Source: Salisapilia sapeloensis
Taxonomy: Eukaryota; Oomycota; Peronosporomycetes; Peronosporales; Salisapiliaceae
DNA: 47,911 nucleotides
Reading direction: 5' to 3'
Assembly (NCBI GenBank): GCA_023334545.1
Contig: JAADVB010000145.1
Span: 1 to 47,911 of the forward strand
Positions 20,137-31,013 of the stretch are shown here, piece by piece; within the stretch, counting starts at the first letter, position 1; every line of letters starts with the position of its first letter. A model generated the notes under the pieces. It ran no database searches. It was given only the letters and a program-made list of their open reading frames with translations, and was not told where the DNA came from. The position numbers and the translations under genes were made by a program.

Positions 20137-22153
20137 ATGAAGAGTTTCTCGCCTCTCTTCGGTGAGGATGCCGAGTACGTTGGCTTCTTCTATTCTCAGA
20201 TGAATAGTACGTTCGTGTGGGAATATACTGACGTATTCTTGCTTTTCTACACTGAATAGGGAAGAGTACAAGCCTCCATTCGCCGATCCTCTACATGCCC
20301 ACAGTTTTCAGCGACTTTCGCTTCGGACACTTACAGCAATTGAACGGAGCATGCTTTTCTTTCGAGACTGTCAAGTCTGTCGACAGCGACTGCTCACATT
20401 AGGTCGCAACACGCTTCCAACAAAATCATCTCGAGCCTCATCCGACGCGTCTGACGACGACAGTCTCACGTCCAAGTCGAGCAATAGCTTTAGTCAGAAG
20501 GCACAACTTATTAAACGGCAGATCTCCGATATCTGTCAATGTCTATCTTGTCTAAAGTACGTTCATCGAGACTGTCTGTCTCGAGTTCATCGGCATCGAC
20601 ATTGTCGTCACCCTCTCACTGACCTTATTGCACCCTGCCAGCCTTCTAAACCCCTCGGGTCAAATGTAAATGCTGGTAGACAGCGATACTCCCCAGTGGT
20701 ACCTTCAGCAAGGCGTCAGTCTGGCTCACATGATGTCAGGTCGGATGCCCCGAAACTTTTCGGGAACGAAGAGCTGGCATCTGAAGGCTTCACCCTGTCT
20801 ACGCTCGTGGAGGAACTATCTCAGGACCAGATGACCACAGGAACTCCACCACAGGAACAGAAAGTGAAAGCAGGATCGAGACGACGTCGGATGATGAAAA
20901 AGGCAGCTCCATTCCTAGCCGCTGGAGGCGTGCTCGGTGCATTAGCACTCGGTCCAGCAGGCGGTATGATCGCTGGGATCAACATGATGCTGGCTGGCGT
21001 GACGACAGAGGCCATGGCGGCAGGCGTTGGGCTCACGGCAGCCACCGTCGCGACTGCCACCATCACGCGACAGAAACGTCTGAGAGCTGCCAAGCAGTCG
21101 TTGGAGAAGATGAAGAGTGGCGCGTGGGCGATGGAGATCTGTTGGCATGTAAAGCAGAAATATAGTGGCGATCCGTCCGATGCTTTGTTCCAGAAGGACG
21201 CAGAGTTTACGAAACGCATACAGCAGTGGGAGTACAAGCACGACCATGCGAATGTCCAGCTGCCGACGGAAGAAGAGGTGTATGACTTTTTATATATCGT
21301 CTTTTCGTCTAGAGAAGAAGTGCTGGCACAGATGAATGGCAAGCTACTCGATGCGTTTCATGAACGTCAGGAGGAACGACGGCAGAAGGCACGTGGAGAG
21401 TCGATTTCAAAAGGCACGTTGCAAGACGCCAAAATGTACGTCGCTCACATTGCGAGTGCCACGTACGAATACTTTCCGTCGTTAACTATCTCCGACATGA
21501 TGATGGTCTTGAGTTCTCGAGCGATTGAAAGGATCGTGTATGATGATATCTATCGAGATGTCTTTCAAGAGTTTGAAGGTGCGTTTGGAGATGCAGATGA
21601 TCTCTTTCATGGAAACTTACAGCGGCTTCGAGAGGAACTTGACAACCGACCGTCGTTGCTAGTAAAGAATGGGGAATTGCATGAAGATCTGGCGGTCGCA
21701 GAGCAACTGCTGGTGGAGATGATGAATGTCACGAGAGCGCCGTTGATGAAGCTTAAGAAACTTCATGATGCGTTCGTTCGGTTGTGTGAATTTGCCGACA
21801 GGCTGCATCAAACAGCATCCAGTGCCGATATCCTCATCCCGATCTTGTGTTCTTTGCTGGCGACATCAAAGAGGTTTGCGCCATTGTCATCCAAGTATGG
21901 AGGCACGGAGCGAAACTTTGTGTCGGAAATAGCGTTTGTCTCGTTCTTTACGAATGGAGGTGGACATGGCGTCGAAGGGTACGTCCTGACCTCATTTCAA
22001 GCAGCCATCCAAGTCATTGCTGCCGTCGATCTGTCGGCTGGACCAGCCCATGAGCTGGAATTGTACATGCAGGAAGAGTTGATGGAGAAAGATGGAGAAG
22101 ATGAATTTCACGATGCGTTCACTGGTGCAGAGGAACAAATTAGACAGTCGTAA
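20137..22153 (+). CDS. VPS9-domain (Rab5 GEF-like) protein with N-terminal C1/zinc-finger-like region
   Basis: Two exons: a 38-nt first exon 20137-20174 (MKSFSPLFGEDA) and 20260-22153, joined across an 85-nt intron in phase 2, giving 643 aa. Residues ~49-130 contain paired Cys/His motifs (CQVC...CLSC...HRDC...HCRH), consistent with a C1-like lipid-binding finger with an insertion. A Gly/Ala-rich hydrophobic stretch (~227-281) after a basic patch could be a membrane hairpin. The C-terminal part (~500-615) resembles VPS9: SADILIPILCSLLATSKRF and EGYVLTSFQAAIQVI. VPS9 domains activate Rab5/Rab21 GTPases on early endosomes. Internal helical region 280-480 is unassigned. Confidence 0.75.
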
Positions 22154-22268
22154 CGCTTGAATAAATCCGACATTTGTGCAAATAAAATATGAATTACGCA
22201 TTTTGTTGGCATGAAGGTAGAAGAGTTTGTTTGTAATTACAGTATTCCTGTGAGCGTTAGGCTCGTCG

Positions 22269-22415
22269 TTACGAGAAACGTTCCTCGTAGATCGCCAGAA
22301 GTAGATAGAACGCTACAACATCGATGACATGCATCTTGTTTGCTGTGTCCAGCAGATCTTTCCGAAACGTCCCCATGCTTTCATTTTCAGTATCGAGTCT
22401 CCGTTGCACTGGCAT
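22269..22415 (-). CDS. Possible 48-aa protein
   Basis: ATG at 22415 to TAA at 22269, 48 aa: a polar N-terminus, then KMHVIDVVAFYLLLAIYEER, which could be a short membrane-associated helix. It lies between the VPS9 stop and the divergent kinase gene start. A frame this short can arise by chance, and no family is recognised. Size and a single hydrophobic helix would suit a small mitochondrial or ER membrane subunit. Confidence 0.25.
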   Translation of the reverse strand: MPVQRRLDTENESMGTFRKDLLDTANKMHVIDVVAFYLLLAIYEERFS

Positions 22416-22514
22416 CCTGCTTACAAATATAGCTCAATGAAAATTTATTTGTGAAACTGGTTGTTGATGATCAGTTCAGTTGTGCTTTAGCTCTCACGTG
22501 AACACCCAAAAGCC

Positions 22515-24689
22515 ATGGACTTTAGAAATCCGAAAGTAGAGGATCTGGGCAGTGAATCGGAATCGCGGCCGGTTCTCCAAGACCCGATTTTTAATACTCC
22601 ATTGCAATTGTCTTTGTGGATCCTCATGATGGGCTACACATTCATGTTCTTCGCTTGTATGTCGCTCATCGGTTACCTCCATTGGAACCGGCAGCGTGCC
22701 TATGGCGGAGAAATTGGTGCAGCTCGAAAAGTTATATTACCAGCCTTTGAACCTCTTCTATGGCTACTCGGCATAGTCACTGGAGCAATGGCACTGGTAT
22801 TGATCGCCCAAATTGCCCAAGAGAACTTTTCTAGCCTCGGGCCAGTTACAAGTGAAGTCTTCTATAGCGGGCGCCAATTCGTCCTGTGCTTGCCGATCGT
22901 CTTCCTCTTTGAAACCAACTTGTGCATTAAGGCCCTCCTTCGAGCGTCCTTAATTACACTTGTAATGAGCTCGTGGACAATTCCTGTCATTGCTATTTTT
23001 ATCGCTACGATGGATAAAACCAGTGACAAGTACTTTGTCTGGCGCATGGTAATCCGTCGACTGATCCTCCTATTCTTCTTATACGTCTTCATTCGACCTC
23101 CTGGTAGAGCGAATCGCAAAACCATTCGCATCTACTGCGCCTTTGCGCTCATTTATCACACTCTACGACTGCTCTATCAATGCATTGCTCGACTTCATTT
23201 AGAAACATCTAGCAGTGTACTTGCCGTTACCACTGTTGTATGGATGAGTTTAGATCCGGTGTTTATTTGGTTCGTACTTCGTGCCGACACAGACCACTGG
23301 CGAGGTATCATCGGTCGTTCGGACTGTCCACATATACCTGAAGCGACAAATCGTCTACTTGATGAATACGTTGCCGCTCAATGCGTACATGAAGTCTTAG
23401 AAACCCACCGTGTCTTTGCCATCGACTTTAGTCGTCTCAGGTTTCATACTCGTATTGCTGCCGGTGGTCATTCCCATGTTTTTGAAGCTACTCTACAAGG
23501 CAAAGGATTTGTCGCTGTAAAAGTTTATTCTCCACAGGTGGTAAATGAGCAGGTATTAGATCGCTTCTCGAGCGAAGCATCTCTTTGTTCGCTTCTCGTC
23601 CATCCAAATATCGTCGGCTTCCACGGCTTGTGTATCTGTCCACCAACGATTTGTCTCGTTATGGAGCGCTGTCAAGTAAGTTTGGAAGAGTTGCTGTTGA
23701 CCAGGTTCGACAACCATAAATCATCAAATTTCATGCATGTGCTTGTGGACGTAAACTATATGATCGATGCAACTCGTCCGATTGCCTTCCTCCACCATTT
23801 CTCACCTCCCTTTATACACCGGGACATCAAGCCTGCCAATTACGTCTTAGACAATGAAGGAAATTTAAAGCTGACTGACTTTGGTCATTCTCGTATCCTT
23901 CAGCGATACGCAAGTGGCAACATTGGCGTTGGTTCAGACGCATCTGATGAGGGGCATGAAGCTGCAATGATGACCATGGCTGGGACGATCGGATTCATGG
24001 CACCTGAAATCTACTCGGCAGAAGGTTATTTAGCTTCTTATGGGGAGAAAGTAGACATCTTCTCGTTGGCAATGACCTTCTGGGACATCCTGCACCCTGG
24101 TCAAGACAAGTTTCCACTGTCACGTGGAAACATGTATCATATATATCAAAACATCCAAAACAACGTCCGCCCGACGCTGGAAGGAGTGAATGAAAAGTTG
24201 GCCACTTTGATTTCGAGTGCGTGGCAGACAGAACCGAGTGCACGTCCGACTGCATCGCAAGTGGTGGAAGAGTTGGAGACTATTCGCATGGATTTGTTGC
24301 TGGTGGTGATCGAGAAGCTGAAGACAGATATGAAGGTGCTCGGGTCCAAGGATGGACAGTATGTATGGGTACGCCAGTACGAGATTACCGGATCTGACCT
24401 GGTAGAGCTCCTTCACTTTACCCAAGTTGCGACTACGAAGGAAGAAGCAATTCGAGTGGGCAATAGTTTGATGGAATGCGGATGGCTCCACCACTCTAGT
24501 CATTCCGTCCGGTTCAAGTGCAATGATGAAAAGTATTTCTACCGACCAGAGGACGATGAGGGATTTCAAATGAATAGAGAAGAAAAATCGAAAGCTTCCG
24601 AAAGCGTGAAGGAGGACGAAGTGCGATCGTCTCTTGTAGCAACGCGTACAGAGAAATGTCCTTGTGCAAGACTTGCGAAGCGCTTATAA
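22515..24689 (+). CDS. Seven-transmembrane receptor-like protein kinase with C-terminal DEP domain
   Basis: 724 aa, one exon. Residues 1-30 are acidic and polar. Seven hydrophobic segments follow (approx. 31-56, 73-100, 121-137, 144-165, 179-195, 206-224, 232-256). A kinase domain spans ~305-590: VAVK lysine K336, HRDIKPANYVL (D437), LTDFGHS (D455), GFMAPEIY, and a glycine loop that departs from the consensus (AAGGHSHVF). Tyrosine-kinase-like (TKL) type is the best guess. Residues ~601-678 resemble a DEP domain (YEITGSDLVELL...YFYRP), a membrane/GPCR-signalling module. Catalytic residues are intact. Probably a plasma-membrane sensor kinase; ligand unknown. Confidence 0.85.
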   Translation: MDFRNPKVEDLGSESESRPVLQDPIFNTPLQLSLWILMMGYTFMFFACMSLIGYLHWNRQRAYGGEIGAARKVILPAFEPLLWLLGIVTGAMALVLIAQIAQENFSSLGPVTSEVFYSGRQFVLCLPIVFLFETNLCIKALLRASLITLVMSSWTIPVIAIFIATMDKTSDKYFVWRMVIRRLILLFFLYVFIRPPGRANRKTIRIYCAFALIYHTLRLLYQCIARLHLETSSSVLAVTTVVWMSLDPVFIWFVLRADTDHWRGIIGRSDCPHIPEATNRLLDEYVAAQCVHEVLETHRVFAIDFSRLRFHTRIAAGGHSHVFEATLQGKGFVAVKVYSPQVVNEQVLDRFSSEASLCSLLVHPNIVGFHGLCICPPTICLVMERCQVSLEELLLTRFDNHKSSNFMHVLVDVNYMIDATRPIAFLHHFSPPFIHRDIKPANYVLDNEGNLKLTDFGHSRILQRYASGNIGVGSDASDEGHEAAMMTMAGTIGFMAPEIYSAEGYLASYGEKVDIFSLAMTFWDILHPGQDKFPLSRGNMYHIYQNIQNNVRPTLEGVNEKLATLISSAWQTEPSARPTASQVVEELETIRMDLLLVVIEKLKTDMKVLGSKDGQYVWVRQYEITGSDLVELLHFTQVATTKEEAIRVGNSLMECGWLHHSSHSVRFKCNDEKYFYRPEDDEGFQMNREEKSKASESVKEDEVRSSLVATRTEKCPCARLAKRL

Positions 24690-24887
24690 ACCTAGGGGCA
24701 CGTCGTGTGACAGGAGCACTAATGAGTAGTTGAAACGTCGAAAAGATGCAATTGAACGTATTGGTATTTGTTATGTTCGTACTACCATTAGTAGTTTGTA
24801 TCCTGTGGAGGTATACTAGAATATCCAGTCGGACATGCTAGTGGAGATTTGTCAATGGTTTTGACATGGAAACAGCACGATGATCAA

Positions 24888-25558
24888 TTACCCGGACTTG
24901 GGAAAGAAGTTGCTGTCGGTGAAGTCGCCATCTAAATGCTGGCGCAGCTCTCCATCACTCGTGCGATCCATCGTAGCAATGAAAAAATCTAGTGTCTCAT
25001 CCAATGAAGGCAAGTCACCCGTGGACGCGGATGACGTGAGTGGATTTGACACGGATGACGACTGTGTATTTGAGGCCATGGACTGGTTCATCTGGTCCAT
25101 GTATGCTCCGAACGTGGCATCGTTCAGCTCAAGATCTCTGTTCATACCGTCAAAAGCATTTTCATCGGCACTAGCGGGAGGAGAGATGCTGTTGGACTTG
25201 CCCATGAGATCACAGAACTGAAGGATGTCTGCTTCGATCCGGTGTTCGACACGAGCCCATGTCCTCCGATCCTTGCGTAGACCACGCATGCGTCGCAGGA
25301 TCTTTTCATAATATTTTTGGGTGTGCGTCTGGACCTGCCGAACCGTTCTGGTTTGCACTCGCTCGGCAATGGCGCTCCATGGACCTTTTGGAAACTCTGG
25401 ATAGATGTAAGTACAAATATGTATTGCGTAAATACGAATATTCGTACCTCGAATGGCGCTCAGGAAGCGGTCATGCTATACATATGCGACTGAGTACGGT
25501 GTTTGTATGTACGTGACAGTGTAGGTACCTCTTCGACGGACCACGTGCCAGTGTTCAT
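24888..25558 (-). CDS. SHAQKYF-class single-repeat MYB transcription factor
   Basis: 188 aa in three exons: 25558-25529 (30 nt), 25475-25448 (28 nt), 25396-24888; introns 53 and 51 nt. Joined, the N-terminus gives TWSVEEHDRFLSAIREFPKG then PWSAIAERV, a MYB repeat whose two visible Trp residues start helices 1 and 2. The third helix reads TRTVRQVQTHTQKYYEKI, the SHAQKYF-type signature (Trp replaced, THTQKYY form). A basic stretch follows, and the C-terminal half is Ser/Asp-rich and likely regulatory. Oomycete MYBs of this class are known in sporulation and zoospore gene control; the role here is not shown. It converges on the kinase gene, ~200 bp apart. Confidence 0.88.
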
Positions 25559-28500
25559 ACTTTTCGTGGTGTGTAGTAACTCGCGATGGAGGTGGATAGC
25601 AAAGTCTGCTTATCGTAAAAGTAGTAGATCTCGTCTTGTCTTGGCGAGAAATAAGTGACGGAAGAGAACCAAGTACCCTTGAGCGCAAGGTGGAATATTT
25701 GCAACTGTGGTTTACACCGGTTTTCAGATCGATCGACCAGCTGACCTGCGGATGACATCAACCTTTCTATGTTTCGCCGCCTCGTCTGCACGAGCCCAGT
25801 TCGAGATGGATTCATGCACAACGCGAAGAGTGTTATCATGTCCGCACGGAATTTACTCTCAGTAGGCATGGAGACACTTACGAGGCCACTGAAGCGTCTA
25901 ATTTTAAGCGAAATAAGACAGCATCCTCACGTCGTGGTCATTCTCGTGTTTAACACCCTTTCCACCTGTCAACATAATAAAGACTCGTCATAATGCTATT
26001 GCGCAGACCACAGCTTCGATGTTCGCACCTTGAATAGGATTTCCGGACGGTCCACGATGAACGTACCGGAAGAAGGAACTCACAATCCCAGCGCTTTTGT
26101 TGTGGATGGATGGCTGGATTACTTAGCAAATACGAGGCCAAGGAAGCGTCGTCGATCGGCTCCTAGCCTTCGTGCTTTGGTCACGAACAGTGCTTCTTAC
26201 TAATATTGAACACTGAAAATCCACAAGTCGTTTCATGGTTCCGATCGCCAATAGCAGCAGTCTGCAGAGCAGTCGATGTGTTCGATAGTAGAGGGAGACC
26301 GCGTGATAGATACAAACCGTTTACAGGACAGAAAACAAGCTACACGCAACTGCAATATTTCAGACGGCCTAGAGAGATGATCGACGGAACAAACTTGTAC
26401 AGATTTTGCATCAATTGCGATGGATTTCGTATTGATACTTGACGTTCGGCATTGGTTACATGTTGAGGAAACGAGTGACAGGTTCTCTGCGTCGTCGAGA
26501 CTCTATGGCAAGTGCACCTGTCGAAACGGCTGGAATTTTGCCATTCGTAAGTGGATTTTATCTTTCAAAGCACGAAAGTGGCATAATCGAATAGATCCGG
26601 TGTCCCCGCTTCCCGATTTGTGGCCATCGCTCGGCCAGCGTAGTATGCGCATCCTCATATGCGTTCGATTTTGATCACACATCCTTAGTAGTGATGAGTC
26701 CGAAAGCCCGAACAACGACGACGGATCGAAGACGATGCTAGGTTACAGAAAGAGCTAGAAACAATCTCAATCCAAGAGGTCGCAATTTGACACTAGATAT
26801 TTTCGTCACGCACCAGTATCGGGATACATCTCGTCATCAAGATCCTTTCAGTCTGGACGTCAACTCATACCATCGACTCCAAGCGAATATGGAAATACTA
26901 TGTGACACTGTCATGTTGCCGACGACATGCACGGTCGAGCCTGTGCATCCAGCCAATCACCGCTTCTCTTACTCTTGCTCTACAAACGATTCGTCATTAC
27001 GATTGTACAACTTGAGAGAATCTGGCGGTGCGCTTGGATGGCTTTCACAATATACAATCGACCATCAATACGAATGACCTGTTTGTCAAAATATCAGGGA
27101 AATCTCGAAGCATCCGTATTCATTGTGTAGACATTGTCGCGTACAGAAAGGATAGGTAGACTGAGGCGTCGTCTGCTACTTGAAGACTGGCGATATCACT
27201 AGTGCTACCATCTAAAGGATGCAACCCAGAATTGAACATGAATCATAAGATAACTCGGGAAATACACCACACATGTTAGAATCATTCTTTAGGACAAACT
27301 TGACCATGCCATCATTCAATCGACTACAGAGCAAGCGCTGTATCAGCACATCCTGCGTATCTCTCGACTCTATGAAAACCAGATTTGGGATACCCCTACA
27401 CATGACGCACTCCTCGAAAGCAGCACGATAGATATGATGTGATGGAAGTTTGAACCCACAAATCGATCGAGAAATCATTGCATACTGCCACGAACGAAGC
27501 TTGATGGAGCTCCCCGTCTCATGCCGTTTTATCTCTGCTGCACTCGGCTTCACCCCAGCCATGCGATTTAAAAGAGCAAGCTTGACAATTGACCAAAATA
27601 GAAGTATCGCATTAAGGCCGTACTGGTGAAATGAGCGTTTGTTTCGTATCCATAGTAAGCAATGAAACTCGAGGTATTCAGCACCATCATACGAAAGTGC
27701 GCAAAGCAAATAGAAGAGTAGTTTCAGAAGTGGGAGGTATCTTCATGTGACAGTTCGTGACTGGGGGCGTCGAATGACCCAATGGGGATTTAGCTACAAG
27801 CATTCGTCTCCGAAACGTTCGATACGAAAGAGTTGCAAAGTGTCGATAGTCGTCAAGTCCAGCGACGCAAGACTTGAAAACTCGTGAATTGGACGGTATG
27901 GACAGCGTTACGGCCGATACTGGAAACCCCGTGCCACCTATTGATGGTGCAACCGCAAAGCCACCGATGACATGCTTTGAGTTGGCTCAAATTTAACTAC
28001 CATGTCTATGGTAGCAATCGTCTTCCCGATTGCTTCGTTTCAAGCATTTGCTTGTCGATGTCATCCTCTTCACGAAAGCCCACCAAGTTTCCATGAAAAC
28101 TCTTAGTATGCAGGCTCATAAACGATGCGGCTATTGGGTATCCTTGAGCAGCTTCATTGAAACGAGTGCCCGTGCAGCCACAAATGGACCGCAGAAACGC
28201 ACATCTAAAGCCTTTCTACAAGCTGTTAGAATGGTGTATGCGAATGGCGGCAGCTTTCATCGCTTGGATATGTTCGTCATTTCCTACTTGGAAGCTTTCG
28301 CAAGAAACCAAACGTACGGTAACTTTTGCTACTTATGCAGGTTTGCTACTGCTGCTGTAAGCACTGCGGATGCTAGCCTTGCTAATTTCACTACAAGCTG
28401 CAGCGGAGATATCTAAATGTAGCAATTTCGCCGCCTGCATATCCAATACGCGTGAAGTATGCCTACACACGGTAATAATTACGAAACATCGTAAACAATT

Positions 28501-29749
28501 CCTTGGAGACCGGGAGCAGATCGAATGGCTTCTGCACGTTGAGATTCTCTGCACCAACAATATCCTCTCGTCATTCCATCTTGAGGGGAAGGCGAAGTCG
28601 AAGTCATGTGGACGAAATACTGTGATGGCATGACATGATGCCCAGATGGTGACATGGTGCCTGCAGCTGTCACTCGTTCCGACCATTGCAATAAGAAGAT
28701 TTTGAGCCGCAGCAAAGCCTGTGCATGCTTGTCACTTTGAAAATATAGATGCCAGTACTCCTTTCTGGAATGCATTGGAGTTGTTACTCCCATATATCAC
28801 TCAGCATGAAGTATGTTTGGTACAGATGAGAGGCGTGATGGATTTATTGGCTAACTCGTACTATCTAACATTCTCCATCCGTTAATGGTCATCTCATCAG
28901 ATGACCAGTGTGTGCCATGATCTATACTTTAAAAGTCACTCACTGTGCAGCATCCAGTACCCGAATCAATAGATTGTATTAATAGATGTTTGTGCAGGTA
29001 CTCGCCTGATTAATGATACCGTAGATGAAAAATGCAAAAGTAGGATTCAACTGAGCTATGAAAGCGAAAATATTTTTGTGGTCTGCGTATATCTTGATGC
29101 ATCTCGTCTTGGTTATCATGCGTTATGAAACTGAGCTTTAAAATGGTATCTTCATATCTAATTATAGCGTATGCACAGCTCTTCTGTGTTGATGCTGGTA
29201 TCGCTGCATTCGACCTCTGCTCCTTTGATGACGAAGCAATGCGACAATTAATCTGTTGGCAGGTCTCACAATTGCTTGCAGATAGAAGGATACGCCTAGT
29301 TGCTCTCCTAGCTCATAGATTGGGACAAATCTACATGTCGACATCTATCTACATCTAGTGATCATTTTATCACACTAGCCAATGAAGCATTGACGTCGAC
29401 ATGCAAAGTAGTGAAAGAAATTTGGGCTACTCTTGGTGATAAGGAACGACTAAATGGAAACATGAAACAAGGAGCTTATACAATCCAATTTAGTATCTAG
29501 CAGTGTTTCATCAAATGAGCTATGCGAATGGTAATTTGACATTACGGACAACATTAGAGACTGCGCCAAAGAACTTTTGACAGATTGTATCGCAACAGCT
29601 CATGCTCACGCTGACAGGAAGGTCGCTTTTTGGAAATTTGATAATTACGACATAGACCTCCAACTACAAAGAACCATGAACATAATACTGCAACTACTTT
29701 ATCACACATATAGCCGTTCATGTGGTTGCCATAAGCTGTATCAATATGC
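25559..29749. other. 4.2 kb gene-poor region
   Basis: No gene supported by domains, splice logic or an ATG start. Frames present: a 104-codon minus ORF (25869-25555) whose TGA overlaps the MYB ATG, a 48-codon plus ORF at 26057-26203 with an RPRKRRR patch, and frames at 27212-27709 (minus) and 28030-28416 (plus) that begin at TTG. Their number is roughly what chance gives at this base composition. The region may be intergenic or contain a gene decayed beyond recognition. Confidence 0.4.
29125..29358 (+). CDS. Possible small secreted protein (77 aa)
   Basis: ATG at 29125; the N-terminus MKLSFKMVSSYLIIAYAQLF resembles a signal peptide, followed by Cys residues and a Leu/Arg-rich end. No family, no known effector motif, inside a gene-poor region, so chance is a real alternative. 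Confidence 0.18.
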   Translation: MKLSFKMVSSYLIIAYAQLFCVDAGIAAFDLCSFDDEAMRQLICWQVSQLLADRRIRLVALLAHRLGQIYMSTSIYI

Positions 29750-31013
29750 TTAATCGATGGTGATAGTATTATTCTCGTTCTGGAGACTGAAATTGCATGT
29801 CGCGAAAAGGCCAAAGTGATCTGACATCCATAATCCGCGCTCGACTTCCTCTCGACCGATGATTTCAAGCTTCTTGAGAATGCAACTGGAGGACGAACGA
29901 AATGGTTGGCGAAAGTCATGACCGGGGTAAAAGTACATTCGGTCCAACCGACTGCGATACTTTTTGCTCCGCACAAGTCCATTGTGTTTTCCATCAAACG
30001 TATATCCATTTTGTTCCGTGTTTCCTGGGATCGACAGCCAGAGGTCTTTCCATCCGTCTGGTAGACCAAGGTTAGCCTGCAGAGACCAGTACGTTAGCAC
30101 TACACTACATACATAGAGGCCTATCACAAACACAAATGTACCTCATCTTCGGATACACCATCTTCTTCAGCCTCTTCTGCGTGCGTTTGCTTGTACAAAG
30201 GAGAGCTGAAGACAGTGTTGGCTTCTTCGCTCGTAGCCGATCTGAGGAAACATTCTGTATGAAACCACTTTGTGATCTTTTGCTGCTTTCCGTTCGACAG
30301 TACTTTCTGTTCTTCTTTTCCGACACGAAGAACATTCTGCGAGATGGAGTTAGCGCACTGTCTGCATTTGGCCCTGCCTGATTTGGCTCGTTCCACTACA
30401 ATGTCAGCTGTGCTAGAAGAATTTGTGACTAGCGAGGTCAGGTCACCATCCACTAGATTAGTATCGCCCATGAAGAATGATCCAAGGCACTTAGTTCTTA
30501 TCGACTCATCCTCCTCGTGTTCCTTGACCTTGTTCTGCAAGAAGTTAAGGCTTTCCGTTAATTGCTGGACGCGAGTGCGTTTAAATTTAGGCAAGCTTTC
30601 GAGATGAGACGTCCCGACAATCAATGACTGCCCTTCCTCTGGTTCCACTTCCATGACCACAAGCTCTCTACCCATTCCAGTGTTTGAAAAAGGTAGCGTT
30701 TCGATGCTACGGACAGGCAAAGCGCTAAATAAAACAACAAAGTAGGCGTCTGAAAACGGTTTGGCAACATCTAAGCTGCAGTCGTAGTACTTGCTCCATC
30801 CCTACTCGTTGCTGTTTGTTTACAAAGGAAGAAGTTATGATACTCGATCATGCTTACTTGACTTCGAAGCATTTGTAAAGAGTCATGCGTGACTTCCTGA
30901 AAGCCAATGATGGCAGGTCGATGCTTTCGAATGTACTCACCAACAGCCCGCATACGCACAGATGTGGCGACATTCTCGAAGAAGAGGTTAAGCGATAGAA
31001 TTCGTAAATCCAT
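29750..31013 (-). CDS. TDP2-like EEP-fold phosphodiesterase with embedded PARP-type zinc finger
   Basis: Three exons, 31013-30858, 30801-30142 and 30076-29750 (introns 56 and 65 nt, both phase 0), 380 aa. EEP motifs in order: LRILSLNLFF (N9), GFQEV (E40), WSKYYDCSL, GMGRELVVMEV, TSHLES (H118), FFMGDTNL (D165), RLDRMYF (D317) and SDHFGL (D358, H359). The segment FSNTGMGREL matches TDP2-type 5'-tyrosyl-DNA phosphodiesterases. Between GDTN and the WKDLW strand sits AKSGRAKCRQC...WFHTECF, a C-C-H-C PARP-type zinc finger (C198, C201, H233, C236), a DNA-break-binding module. A nuclear DNA-end repair role is inferred. Start at 31013 chosen as the first ATG. Confidence 0.88.

Noticed and set aside
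20821-21342. 173-codon minus-strand ORF
   Set aside because: Antisense shadow of the VPS9-domain gene.
24120-24569. 149-codon minus-strand ORF
   Set aside because: Antisense to the kinase/DEP coding region.
25879-26150. Near-identical 20-bp strings (TACGAGGCCA..GAAGCGTC) at ~25879 and ~26131
   Set aside because: Similarity does not extend beyond ~20 bp, so coincidence is more likely than a duplicated element.
27212-27709. 165-codon minus-strand ORF in the gene-poor region
   Set aside because: Begins at TTG, no recognisable domain; plus-strand frames in the same span look equally plausible, which points to chance.
28030-28416. 128-codon plus-strand ORF
   Set aside because: Begins at TTG and has no domain. 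A nearby ATG frame at ~27898 would need a frameshift to join it.
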